A stretch of 37,718 nucleotides of DNA from Opitutaceae bacterium (GCA_003140665.1 PLKS01000146.1:274-37991), one strand, 5' to 3'. Numbered from the stretch's first letter, positions 27,271 to 36,050 are shown. Numbers and translations are program-made. Notes: generated by a model not told the origin, from the letters alone.

Positions 27271-27951
27271 GTGAAGGCCTCTGATTTTTTCGCGCTCCCC
27301 AACTCGCTCGCCGTATTCCGCTCCTTCTTCCCGGCCGACACGGCGCCTTGGGAGTGGCTGAAGCAGATCGGACCGGCGCTGGACGTGCATCTGCATGCCC
27401 CGAGGACGCCCAAGATCCCCGCGGGAATCCATGTGGAGGGCCGCGTGCACATCGACCCGAGCGTGACCCTCCCGGGCCACGCCACAATCATCGGCCCCGC
27501 CTGGATCGGCGCCGGCACGGAGGTCCGGCCGGGCGCCTTCATCCGGGGAAATGTGATCGTCGGCGAGGGATGCATCCTGGGCAACGCCTCCGAATTCAAG
27601 AACTGCCTCCTCATGGACGAGGTGCAGGCGCCGCATTTCAACTACGTGGGCGACTCGATACTGGGGAACCGGGCGCACCTGGGAGCCGGCGCGATCTGCT
27701 CGAACTACCGGCTCGACCACAAGGACGTGCCCGTGCACCTGCCGAGCGGGACCGTGGACACCGGGCTGCGGAAATTCGGGGCGATCCTCGGCGACGAGGC
27801 GGAGGTCGGCTGCAACGCCGTCCTCAACCCGGGAACGCTCCTTGGCCCCAGGTCGCTCGTCATGCCGGCGATGTCGTTCGGGGGCGTCCTGGCCGCGGGG
27901 ACGATCGCCAGGGTCCGGCACCAGGTCACGCTGGTCCCCCGCAGGGCCTGA
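27271..27951 (+). CDS. Left-handed beta-helix acyl/nucleotidyltransferase-like protein
   Basis: Hexapeptide repeats IDPSVTLPGHATIIGPAWIGAGTEVRPGAFIRGNVIVGEG; GTG at 27271 has GAAGG upstream and avoids the terminator. Confidence 0.8.
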   Translation: MKASDFFALPNSLAVFRSFFPADTAPWEWLKQIGPALDVHLHAPRTPKIPAGIHVEGRVHIDPSVTLPGHATIIGPAWIGAGTEVRPGAFIRGNVIVGEGCILGNASEFKNCLLMDEVQAPHFNYVGDSILGNRAHLGAGAICSNYRLDHKDVPVHLPSGTVDTGLRKFGAILGDEAEVGCNAVLNPGTLLGPRSLVMPAMSFGGVLAAGTIARVRHQVTLVPRRA

Positions 27952-27952
27952 G

Positions 27953-28918
27953 ATGCGCACGCTCACCGGAATCACGCCCTCGGGCGCCGTGCACATTGGC
28001 AACTATTTCGGCGCGATGAGGCCGGCCATAGAGGCCCAGGCGGCGGGCGACTGCTTCTACTTCATCGCGGACTACCACTCGATGACCTCCGTCACCGATC
28101 CCGGGGAGCGCAGGGCCAACACCCGGGGCATCGCGGTCGACTGGCTCGCCTGCGGGCTCGACCCCATGGCGAGCGTGTTCTGGCGCCAGAGCGACGTGCC
28201 CGAGGTTTGCGAGCTGACCTGGCTCATCGGAAGCCTGACCCCGATGGGGCTCCTGGAGCGCGCGCACAGCTACAAGGACAAGACGGCGAAGGGACTGACG
28301 CCCAACTTCGGGCTTTTCGCGTACCCGGTGCTGATGGCCGCCGACATCCTGCTCTATGACACGAATGCCGTCCCCGTGGGGCAGGACCAGAGGCAGCACC
28401 TGGAGATGACCCGGGACATCGCGATCAAGTTCAACCAGACTTACGGCGCCACCTTTGTCGTGCCGGACGCCGTCATACGCGGCGATACCGGGAACGTCCC
28501 CGGCCTTGACGGCCAGAAGATGAGCAAGAGCTACGGGAACACGCTCGAGATTTTCGGCGACGAGAAGGCGCTTCGCAAGAAGGTCATGTCGATCGTCATG
28601 GACAGCAGGACGCCGGCGGAGCCGAAGCCCGACGCCGACCGCAACCTCTGCATCCAGCTCATGAAGCTCCTTGCGCCGCCCGCCGTCGCGGCGGACTACG
28701 AAGCGAGGCTCCGCGCCGGGGGCCTGGGCTACGGCGACCTGAAGAAGGCGCTTTTCGAGCACTTCTGGACGTTCTTCGCCCCGGCGCGCGCCCGCCGCGA
28801 CGAGCTCCTTGCGGATCCCGGCTATGTCGACCGGGTGCTGGCGGAGGGAGCCGCCCGCGCCCGCGCCTTGGCCTCGATCGTGATCCAGCGAGCCCGCAGG
28901 GCCTGTGGCCTCGAATAG
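27953..28918 (+). CDS. trpS: Tryptophan-tRNA ligase
   Basis: TGITPSGAVHIGNYFGA (HIGH-type), KMSKSYGNTL (KMSKS). Confidence 0.96.
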   Translation: MRTLTGITPSGAVHIGNYFGAMRPAIEAQAAGDCFYFIADYHSMTSVTDPGERRANTRGIAVDWLACGLDPMASVFWRQSDVPEVCELTWLIGSLTPMGLLERAHSYKDKTAKGLTPNFGLFAYPVLMAADILLYDTNAVPVGQDQRQHLEMTRDIAIKFNQTYGATFVVPDAVIRGDTGNVPGLDGQKMSKSYGNTLEIFGDEKALRKKVMSIVMDSRTPAEPKPDADRNLCIQLMKLLAPPAVAADYEARLRAGGLGYGDLKKALFEHFWTFFAPARARRDELLADPGYVDRVLAEGAARARALASIVIQRARRACGLE

Positions 28919-28932
28919 CCCCGCTTCCGCCG

Positions 28933-29592
28933 TCAGACGACGGTCACCGGCGGGGGACCAATCCGGTTGATGGCCGCCATGATCCTCGCGGCCGTCCGCG
29001 CATACCGTTCCTTGCCGTCCTCCGGGTGATCATAGTCGGACGGCGAAAGCGGGCGGCCGTAGGCCACCGAGATCGGGGTTCCCAGCCGGAGGCGCCCGCC
29101 CCGCCCGAACGCCTCGAATGAGCCGAAAACCCGGGCGGGCACCACCGGAACGTGGGCCTTGCAGGCGAGGAGCCCGACGCCGGGCCTCGCCGTCTGCAGC
29201 TCGCCGTTGGGCGAGCGCGTCCCCTCGGGGAACAGGATGACGACCTTGTCGTTGGACAGCGTCTGGAGCACGCGCTTGATCGCGTCGATGCTCGTCCCAC
29301 CATCCCTGTCGACGGGGATCGTCCCGACCGCGGTGAGCCACCACGCGGCGACGCCGGGCTTCCAGAGGGTCTTCCGGGCGAAGAAGCTCACCTGCCTCGG
29401 CAGGAACAGGCCGACGATGGGCGGGTCGAGGTGGCTCACGTGGTTTGCCGCCACGATGTACCCTCCGGTCTCGGGGAGGTTCTCGAGCCCGGCGACGTCG
29501 CCGCGGAAGAACATCTGGTAGGCCATCCGGCACAGGCCGTAGAAAAAGCCGTAGACGGGCTCCATCTCGAGCTGCGGGTGCTTGGGCTTCAT
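28933..29592 (-). CDS. plsC: 1-acyl-sn-glycerol-3-phosphate acyltransferase
   Basis: ANHVSHLDPPIV (HX4D), FPEGTRSPNGEL. Confidence 0.92.
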   Translation of the reverse strand: MKPKHPQLEMEPVYGFFYGLCRMAYQMFFRGDVAGLENLPETGGYIVAANHVSHLDPPIVGLFLPRQVSFFARKTLWKPGVAAWWLTAVGTIPVDRDGGTSIDAIKRVLQTLSNDKVVILFPEGTRSPNGELQTARPGVGLLACKAHVPVVPARVFGSFEAFGRGGRLRLGTPISVAYGRPLSPSDYDHPEDGKERYARTAARIMAAINRIGPPPVTVV

Positions 29593-30257
29593 GCTGCGAA
29601 CCGCGGCGCGATGACCGCTGCCATCCGATCCGTGACCTCCTCGATCGTCAGCTGGGTGGTGTCGATCGAGATGGCGCCCTCCGGGCGGGAGAGCGGCGAC
29701 GCCTTCCTGGACGAATCGAGCCGGTCGCGCTCGGTCACCCTGTCCTCCTGGCCCTGCTTCACCCGCCGGCGCTCGCGCTCGGACGTGTCCGCGTGGAGGA
29801 AGAACCGGAAATCGGCGTCCGGGAAGATCACCGAGCCGATGTCCCGGCCCTCCATGACGAGGCCGGCGAAGGCGCCCTTGCGGGCGGCGCCGGCCTGTCC
29901 GCGCTGAAACGAAAGAAGCGCCGCCCGAACCTCCGGGATCGCGGCGAAATGGGAGACGGCGTCGTTGACCTCCCGGCTGCGTATGTCGTCGCCGGTCGCG
30001 CGCCCCGAGATCTCGATCTCGGCCGACCGGCCCTCGATCCGCGTTCCAAGGCGCAGGTCCGCGAGCGCGGACCTGACCGACCCGATGTCGCCCGGGGACG
30101 CGCCGCGGCGCAGCATCTCGGCTGTGATCGCGCGGTAATAGGAGCCGGTGTCCGCGTGGAGCAGGTTGAACCGCTCGCTCAGGGCCCGGGAGGTCGATGA
30201 CTTTCCCGAGGCCGCGCCGCCGTCAATCGCGACGATGATGAAGGGATTGACGGACAT
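29589..30257 (-). CDS. cmk: Cytidylate kinase
   Basis: IAIDGGAASGKSSTSRAL, DTGSYYRAIT, MEGRDIGSVIFPDADFRFFLHAD. Confidence 0.95.
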   Translation of the reverse strand: MSVNPFIIVAIDGGAASGKSSTSRALSERFNLLHADTGSYYRAITAEMLRRGASPGDIGSVRSALADLRLGTRIEGRSAEIEISGRATGDDIRSREVNDAVSHFAAIPEVRAALLSFQRGQAGAARKGAFAGLVMEGRDIGSVIFPDADFRFFLHADTSERERRRVKQGQEDRVTERDRLDSSRKASPLSRPEGAISIDTTQLTIEEVTDRMAAVIAPRFAA

Positions 30258-30263
30258 CGGGGG

Positions 30264-31610
30264 TCAGGTCCCAGAGGATTTTCCGCGGAGCTCGCCGAGC
30301 AAATCAAAAAACCCGGGGAATGTCTTCGCGCAGCAGGACGGGTCCGCGATGGACAGCCAGGGCTTCCCGTCGCCTCGCACGTCGCGGCACCCGAGGATGC
30401 CGAAGCTCATCGCGAACCGATGGTCCCCGTGGGACTGCACCGTCACGCCATGTCGAAGCGGCGCCGGCCGGATCTCCAGGGCATCCTCCGACTCGATGAC
30501 CTCCTGGCCGAGGCGCCTGAGTTCGCCCGCCATCCCGGACACGCGGTCGGTCTCCTGCCTGCGCGTGTGGCCGATTCCGTCGATCCGCGTCGGCCGGTCG
30601 AAAAGCGGCGCGATCGCCGCGAGCGTGAGGAACGTGTCCGAAAACCCGGAGAAATCCTGCGTGACTCCGCTCGGCCGTCCGCCGGGGGCGAAGGAGACGG
30701 TGGTCGCGCCGCCCTCGCTTGCGACGGCCGCCCCGCACCGGGCAAGGACTTCAAGGAAGCCCACATCGCCCTGGAGGCTGTCGCCCGCCGGCCTCAACCC
30801 GTCGAGGCGCAGGGTACCCCCGACGACGAGCGGCAGCGCCGCGAAGTAGCTCGCGGCGGTCGCGTCGGGCTCCACGGCATAGGACGTGGGCGAGCGGTAC
30901 GCGGCCGGAGCCACGACGATCTCACCGTCCGCGCCCCCGCGCCCCGGGTCGACGAGACCGAACTGGCCCATCTGGCGAAGGGTCATCCGCACGAAGGGCA
31001 TCCGGACGCCGGCTGCCGGCCTCGCGGCCACGGCCTCCCCGGCGAGGGGCGCCACCATGAGAAGAGCCGAGAGCATCTGGCTGCTTTCCCGGGCGTCGAT
31101 TTCGACGGGGCCCCCGCGCAGCCCCGCGGCGTGAATCTCGACCGGCAGGTGGTCCTCGGTGCCCAGGCACCGGATGTCCGCCCCCAGGGCGCGGAGCGCG
31201 TCGATCAGGCCCCCCATCGGGCGCTTCCGCATCTGGGGCACGCCGTCGATCCTGTAGACGCCGCGCCTCGACGAGGCGCAAAGGGCCGTCAGGAACCGCG
31301 CCGCCGTCCCGGCAAGGCCGGTGAAGAGGTCCGCGTCGGTCGCGGGGACCTCGCCGCCCCTTCCCACGACCCGGATTTCGCGCGCTCCCTCGTCCTCGTC
31401 CACGGCGAAGCCCAGCCGGCGCAGCGCCTCCGCCATGATCTCCGTGTCGTCGCTGAAGAGCGCGCCCGTGATCCTGACGGGGCCATCGCACAGTGCCGCG
31501 AGCAGCATCGCGCGATTGGTTATGCTCTTGGAGCCCGGCAGGCCCACGCCACCGCGGACGGGACCGGCAAAGGGCGTCACCGCGAGGGGATCGGGCAGCG
31601 GCGCTATCAC
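30264..31610 (-). CDS. aroA: 3-phosphoshikimate 1-carboxyvinyltransferase
   Basis: GLPGSKSITNRAMLLAALC, GLAGTAARFLTAL; GTG start forms GTGA overlap with tyrA stop. Confidence 0.94.
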   Translation of the reverse strand: MIAPLPDPLAVTPFAGPVRGGVGLPGSKSITNRAMLLAALCDGPVRITGALFSDDTEIMAEALRRLGFAVDEDEGAREIRVVGRGGEVPATDADLFTGLAGTAARFLTALCASSRRGVYRIDGVPQMRKRPMGGLIDALRALGADIRCLGTEDHLPVEIHAAGLRGGPVEIDARESSQMLSALLMVAPLAGEAVAARPAAGVRMPFVRMTLRQMGQFGLVDPGRGGADGEIVVAPAAYRSPTSYAVEPDATAASYFAALPLVVGGTLRLDGLRPAGDSLQGDVGFLEVLARCGAAVASEGGATTVSFAPGGRPSGVTQDFSGFSDTFLTLAAIAPLFDRPTRIDGIGHTRRQETDRVSGMAGELRRLGQEVIESEDALEIRPAPLRHGVTVQSHGDHRFAMSFGILGCRDVRGDGKPWLSIADPSCCAKTFPGFFDLLGELRGKSSGT

Positions 31611-32461
31611 GATGTCGGCCGGAACTTGTCGCGGTAGGCCTGCCCGCGCTCGAGCCGGGCCGCCACCTCTATGAAGTCGCGGTTGGCCAGGGCGGCCTGG
31701 AACCCCTCGAGGTCGTCCTGGAACTGCCTGAGCGCGCGAAGGACCTCGTCGCGGTTCTCCTCGAGGATTGCGGCCCAAAGCCTCGGATCGGAGCCGGCGA
31801 TCCGCGTCGTGTCCCTGAGGCCCCCGCCGGCATAATTGCGCCAGCCGGGGTCGCGCGTGGCGAGAAAGGCGCACAGCGAGGACGCGAGCAGCTGGGGCAG
31901 GTGGCTGATGTGGGCGACGATCTCATCGTGCTTGTCGGGATCGACGGTCACCACCTCCGCGCCCAGGTCCCTCCAGAATCCGACCACCTGGGTCACGGCA
32001 TCGGCATGGCTGGAGCTGAGCGGCGTCACAAAGCATGTCCTTCCCTCGAACAGGTCGGCGGTCCCGTGCTCCCAGCCCTTCTTCTCGGAGCCCGCCATCG
32101 GGTGCGCGCCCACGAAGTGAGCCCTCCCGTGCACGGCCTCATGGCAGACGCGGGAAATCTCGCCCTTCACGCTCCCCACATCGCAGACGACCGCGCCCGG
32201 CTTGAGCCTCGGGGCGACTTGGCGCGCGAGCTGCGCGATGCGGTCAACCGGCGCCGCGATGACGACCAAGTCGGCGCCCTCGACGGCCTGCTCGGGCGTG
32301 TCGCCGGCGGAGCTGCACCACGGCTGCTCCCTGAGGGCGATCCTTGTCTCGGGCCGCCGGGCCCACAGGACGATCCGGCGCGCCGCGCCGCGCGCCCGCG
32401 CGGCGCGGGCGACGGAGCCTCCGATCAGGCCGGGCGCAAGGATTGTGAGCTGATCCAGCAT
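31607..32461 (-). CDS. tyrA: Prephenate dehydrogenase
   Basis: LAPGLIGGSVARAARARG, DVGSVKG, GAHPMAGSEKKGWEHG, HDEIVAHISHLPQLLA. Confidence 0.92.
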   Translation of the reverse strand: MLDQLTILAPGLIGGSVARAARARGAARRIVLWARRPETRIALREQPWCSSAGDTPEQAVEGADLVVIAAPVDRIAQLARQVAPRLKPGAVVCDVGSVKGEISRVCHEAVHGRAHFVGAHPMAGSEKKGWEHGTADLFEGRTCFVTPLSSSHADAVTQVVGFWRDLGAEVVTVDPDKHDEIVAHISHLPQLLASSLCAFLATRDPGWRNYAGGGLRDTTRIAGSDPRLWAAILEENRDEVLRALRQFQDDLEGFQAALANRDFIEVAARLERGQAYRDKFRPTS

Positions 32462-32550
32462 GGCCGCAGGGACGCAAAATCCCACCCTGCTGTCGAGCCG
32501 TTCGTGGGATTGCGTTTTGGCCCGCGGTACGGTTGCCTCTCTTCTTCGAT

Positions 32551-32697
32551 ATGGATCTCGAGCCCCCCGGGAAGGCAAAGGCTGATGCGCGTGCGCTCCG
32601 CGCGCGCGCACTCATCCTCATCGTGATGGCTGTGTTCATCATCGCGCCGGTCATCCTGTGGCTGCTCGCCAGCAGGGGCGGACCGCAAAGGCCATGA
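32551..32697 (+). CDS. 48-aa single-TM small protein
   Basis: MDLEPPGKAKADARALRARALILIVMAVFIIAPVILWLLASRGGPQRP; stop overlaps next ATG (ATGA); below the 60-aa cut-off of the ORF track. Confidence 0.55.
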   Translation: MDLEPPGKAKADARALRARALILIVMAVFIIAPVILWLLASRGGPQRP

Positions 32698-33716
32698 ACC
32701 GCACCCTTTTCCCGATCCGGCTCGTGTTTGTGCTCCTGTGCACCGCGGGGGGCTGGCTCGTCTGCTACACCGTCCGCGAGTGGGACAACTACAGGCTGAC
32801 CGCCGCGGCGATCGGCTTCTGCATCGGCGCCCTTGTGGTGCTGGTCGACGTGATGCTCAAGGGCTTCTCGCTCCGCGGGCTCTCCGCGTTGACGTTCGGG
32901 CTCGCGGTCGGATCCATCATCGCGAGCCTGGTCGCTACATCGCCGCTTTTCGCCGAGGGGGATCCCGAGATGATCTTCCTTGCCCGCCTCGCGCTTTTCC
33001 TCATCTGCCCCTACCTTGGCACCGTCATCGCGCTGCGCGGAAAGGACGAGTTCAACCTTGTCATACCCTACGTCCGCTTCGTCCCGCACGAGGTGGATGT
33101 CCCCCTGGTGGTGGTCGACACGAGCGTCCTTATCGATGGCCGGATCGCCCGGGTCTGCGAGACCGGGTTCCTGAGCGCCGCGCTCGTCATCCCGCGCTTT
33201 GTCCTCAACGAGCTCCAGGCGATCGCGGATTCGCCGGATCCCATGCGCCAGGCCCGCGGCCGCCGCGGGCTCGACGTGTTGAACGCCCTCCGCGCGATCA
33301 AGACCCTCGACATCCGGATCACCGAGAGCGAGGTGGCCCGCAAGGAGGACGTGGAGGCGAAGCTCGTGTTCCTGGCGCAATCGATGCGGGCCAAGCTCCT
33401 CACCACCGACTACAACCTGGCCAAGATGGCTGAATTCCAAGGGGTTCCATGGCTCAACCTCAACAAGCTCTCGAAGTCGCTCCAGCCGGAGCTGATGATT
33501 GGTGAGAGGCTCGAGGTCGAACTCGTGAAGCCCGGCAAGGAGGAGGGACAGGCGATCGGCTACCTTGCCGACGGCTCGATGGTCGTCGTGACCGGCGGCC
33601 GCCCCCACGTGGGCCAGCATGCCGGCGTTGAAATCGTCAGCCTCCTTCCGACGGGGGCCGGGAAGATGATTTTCGCGCGGATGGCGAGCGAATCCGACCG
33701 CGCCCGGTCGGGCTGA
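32694..33716 (+). CDS. Membrane PIN-TRAM protein (YacL-like)
   Basis: N-terminal TM helices, VVDTSVLIDGRI PIN start, LLTTDYNLAK, C-terminal TRAM-like GYLADGSMVVVTGGRPHVGQ. Confidence 0.9.
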   Translation: MNRTLFPIRLVFVLLCTAGGWLVCYTVREWDNYRLTAAAIGFCIGALVVLVDVMLKGFSLRGLSALTFGLAVGSIIASLVATSPLFAEGDPEMIFLARLALFLICPYLGTVIALRGKDEFNLVIPYVRFVPHEVDVPLVVVDTSVLIDGRIARVCETGFLSAALVIPRFVLNELQAIADSPDPMRQARGRRGLDVLNALRAIKTLDIRITESEVARKEDVEAKLVFLAQSMRAKLLTTDYNLAKMAEFQGVPWLNLNKLSKSLQPELMIGERLEVELVKPGKEEGQAIGYLADGSMVVVTGGRPHVGQHAGVEIVSLLPTGAGKMIFARMASESDRARSG

Positions 33717-33780
33717 CGGAGCGGCCCAAGTTTGTGATGGACTTGCAGGCCGCGGAATTTAGATAACTTCCCTTCCCCTC

Positions 33781-33856
33781 GGGGCAGTAGCTCAGTTGAT
33801 AGAGCGCGTCGTTCGCAACGACGAGGTCGTCGGTTTGATCCCGATCTGCTCCACCA
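33781..33856 (+). tRNA. tRNA-Ala(CGC)
   Basis: GGGGCAG/CTGCTCC acceptor with G3:U70, anticodon loop TTCGCAA, CCA encoded; D-loop AGTTGATA, T-loop TTTGATC. Confidence 0.88.
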
Positions 33857-33872
33857 AACCGGATTCGAACCG
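33850..33872. repeat. 23-bp imperfect direct repeat, copy 1 (overlaps tRNA-Ala 3' end)
   Basis: TCCACCAAACCGGATTCGAACCG; 20/23 match to 34591-34613. Confidence 0.65.
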
Positions 33873-33990
33873 ATCTCCACGGCTCTGCTCCACAGCAGGT
33901 CAGTACGGAGCTGCGTTTTTGAGTTCAGTTTTCAAACCCACGAGCTGAGTTGACCTTGACTTTGACCGCCAATAAACTACAGGTATTATC

Positions 33991-34236
33991 ATGAAATCTA
34001 CCGTGAGCATCACAGAGGGCCAGGATTCCTTCCCAGCCCTGGTAAAGGCTGCCGAGAAGGGGGACGTGGTCACCGTCACCCGTCATGACGAGCCAGTAGC
34101 CTGCATGATTGGACATGAACGCATGAGTGCCATCGCGGAGACGCTGGAGATCATGGGGAACGTTGCGGCGATGCATGCGATCAATGAACACAGGGCCGGG
34201 CACACGCAATTCGGCAGTCTGGACGACATTCCATAA
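33991..34236 (+). CDS. Phd/YefM-family antitoxin
   Basis: MKSTVSITEGQDSFPALVKAAEKGDVVTVTRHDEPVACMIGHE. Confidence 0.88.
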   Translation: MKSTVSITEGQDSFPALVKAAEKGDVVTVTRHDEPVACMIGHERMSAIAETLEIMGNVAAMHAINEHRAGHTQFGSLDDIP

Positions 34237-34523
34237 TGGTTCGTGTTGTGCGACCGTCGGTGCAGGTCGTCGGGTATGCGCGTCGGCTTGCCCCAGAACC
34301 GAGGCGCGCCGTTAAGCTGGCGCTAGTTGGTCTTCGATCGGAGCGAGGAGACATTCGCGCATTGGAGGGGAATCTATCCGGATACTATCGCCTCCGTGTC
34401 GGCCGGCATCGGATGGTCTTCAGCTACGCGGCAGACGATGCTATCGAAGCGATCTTCATCGAGGAGCGGCAGCTCGTATATGAGATCTTTGAGGCCCAAT
34501 TCATTAAGCGTCTGAAATCCTAA
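34236..34523 (+). CDS. RelE/ParE-family toxin
   Basis: LEGNLSGYYRLRVGRHRMVFSYAADDAIEAIFIEERQLVYE; TAATG overlap with antitoxin. Confidence 0.88.
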   Translation: MVRVVRPSVQVVGYARRLAPEPRRAVKLALVGLRSERGDIRALEGNLSGYYRLRVGRHRMVFSYAADDAIEAIFIEERQLVYEIFEAQFIKRLKS

Positions 34524-34552
34524 TCCAAGCGTAGAGCAAGTTTGCAGAAAAA

Positions 34553-34580
34553 GTTTAGCACCCCTTCGTTCGTGCTAAAC
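34553..34580. repeat. Perfect 9-bp inverted repeat GTTTAGCAC-N10-GTGCTAAAC
   Basis: Read directly. Confidence 0.6.
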
Positions 34581-34590
34581 CAACAGGTCC

Positions 34591-34613
34591 TCCAACAAAC
34601 AGGACTCGAACCG
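34591..34613. repeat. 23-bp imperfect direct repeat, copy 2
   Basis: TCCAACAAACAGGACTCGAACCG. Confidence 0.65.
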
Positions 34614-34777
34614 CCAAGTGTACGCCCATTATGTTTCACTGGGCACCAACGGAAAGGGCTTTCGCCCGAAAAATTCACGCAAATCTCCGCAGATACCCGT
34701 CAAAAAGCGGTGGTGGGTCAGTTTGAATGGAATGGCCGATTGACCAAGGGAGAATCGCGCCTAAGAATTCGGCTGCC

Positions 34778-35095
34778 ATGCGCTGGTACCACTACCTGTC
34801 TTATTTTTTCGGGGGCGCCTTCCTTGTGAATGCGCTACCCCACCTCGGCAACGGCCTCTCGGGCCATGCCTTTCAGAGCCCCTTCGCGAGCCCGCCCGGG
34901 GAGGGATTGTCATCCTCGACCGTCAACGTCCTTTGGGGACTCTTCAACCTTGCCGTGGCCTATCTGCTCGTGTGCCGGGTCGGAAATTTCGAGCTACGAA
35001 GGACCAGGCACGTTCTTTTTCTTGGCGCGGGAATCTTGGTCTTTGCGCTCATGCTTGCCCATACCTTTGGCCGGCTCCACGGGGGATTGAGGTGA
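34778..35095 (+). CDS. Hypothetical three-TM membrane protein
   Basis: MRWYHYLSYFFGGAFLVNALPHLGNGLSG..; internal ATG. Confidence 0.6.
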   Translation: MRWYHYLSYFFGGAFLVNALPHLGNGLSGHAFQSPFASPPGEGLSSSTVNVLWGLFNLAVAYLLVCRVGNFELRRTRHVLFLGAGILVFALMLAHTFGRLHGGLR

Positions 35096-35228
35096 GCCTC
35101 GGGATCGTTTGCCCGCGAAGGCTTTTCTGAACGACCCACTACCCCAAGGTAGCGGGTTTACGGGTTGGCAAAGCGAAGCTGTACCAAGTGGGCCAAGTCC
35201 GCGATCAGCTCAAAACTCAAACTCTCTC

Positions 35229-35675
35229 ATGAAACCTACCGTCAAAGATTACGAAGTCCGCATCTGGTACAGCGAAGTTCCAGGTGATGATTGCTACGTC
35301 GCGCAAGTCAACGATATGCCCGGCATCATGGCGCATGGTGATTCCCGTGAAGCCGCAGCCAAAGAGATCCAAGAAGCACTGCGGTTGGCTCTTGATTCCT
35401 ATGCGCAAAATAAGGAGGAACCGCCGGCTCCGCTATTGGGACGAATGACCCACCGCTCGCGGGACTTAATCATCCAATCCCTTTCCATTGAGAATTCGCC
35501 GGCTGCATTTTTCAATCCTCGACACCCGGGTCTTGGATTGTTTGGCCGCAGAAAAATAAAAGATGTATCCTCTTTGCCGCCCTGGCGTCAGCGCATAGAA
35601 AGCAGTTTTCAAGGCAGGGGTATCATCCAATTTATTTTGGAATTCCTCAGGAATGGGTTTCGGGTTCTTGTTTAG
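35229..35675 (+). CDS. HicB-like antitoxin domain with abnormal C-terminal run-on
   Basis: YEVRIWYSEVPGDDCYVAQVNDMPGIMAHGDSREAAAKEIQEALRLALDSY; last ~70 codons antisense to DUF1801 gene. Confidence 0.6.
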   Translation: MKPTVKDYEVRIWYSEVPGDDCYVAQVNDMPGIMAHGDSREAAAKEIQEALRLALDSYAQNKEEPPAPLLGRMTHRSRDLIIQSLSIENSPAAFFNPRHPGLGLFGRRKIKDVSSLPPWRQRIESSFQGRGIIQFILEFLRNGFRVLV

Positions 35676-36050
35676 AATCACCTTCAAACCGGCCTTTTCC
35701 GCTTCAACGGCCTCATAAATGTAGGCCTTCAACGTTGGTTCCATCTCAACTATTTCCCGAACACTGGTGAACCGAGCCTGGCGCGCGGCCTGCGTATGCT
35801 CTCCGATTCTCTTGAGAACACCCTTGGTGTCCCTTAACAAGGCGCCTTTGCAGAACATAAGCGCACAGTATTCCTTAAATCCTTGTATTATAACCACGTT
35901 ACTTTCCTGGAAGGTGTAACAAGGTTTACCCCACTTCAATTCTTCGGTCAGCCCACAGCCGAGACTGATCATTCTCAATCTCTCGGATTCTTTCCGCCAC
36001 TTCCGGTCTTCGCTGATATATGCGTCAACCTTGAGGTTCGTTCTCTTCAT
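35466..36050 (-). CDS. DUF1801/YdeI-OmdA-like protein
   Basis: LTEELKWGKPCYTFQESNVVIIQGFKEYCALMFCKGALL...ALTPGRQRGYIFYFSAAKQSKTRVSRIEKC. Confidence 0.88.
   Translation of the reverse strand: MKRTNLKVDAYISEDRKWRKESERLRMISLGCGLTEELKWGKPCYTFQESNVVIIQGFKEYCALMFCKGALLRDTKGVLKRIGEHTQAARQARFTSVREIVEMEPTLKAYIYEAVEAEKAGLKVILNKNPKPIPEEFQNKLDDTPALKTAFYALTPGRQRGYIFYFSAAKQSKTRVSRIEKCSRRILNGKGLDD

Noticed and set aside
33851-33930. Minus-strand tRNA gene suggested by GGTTCGAATCC
   Set aside because: T-arm can fold but no matching 5' acceptor strand, D-arm or 7-nt anticodon loop was found
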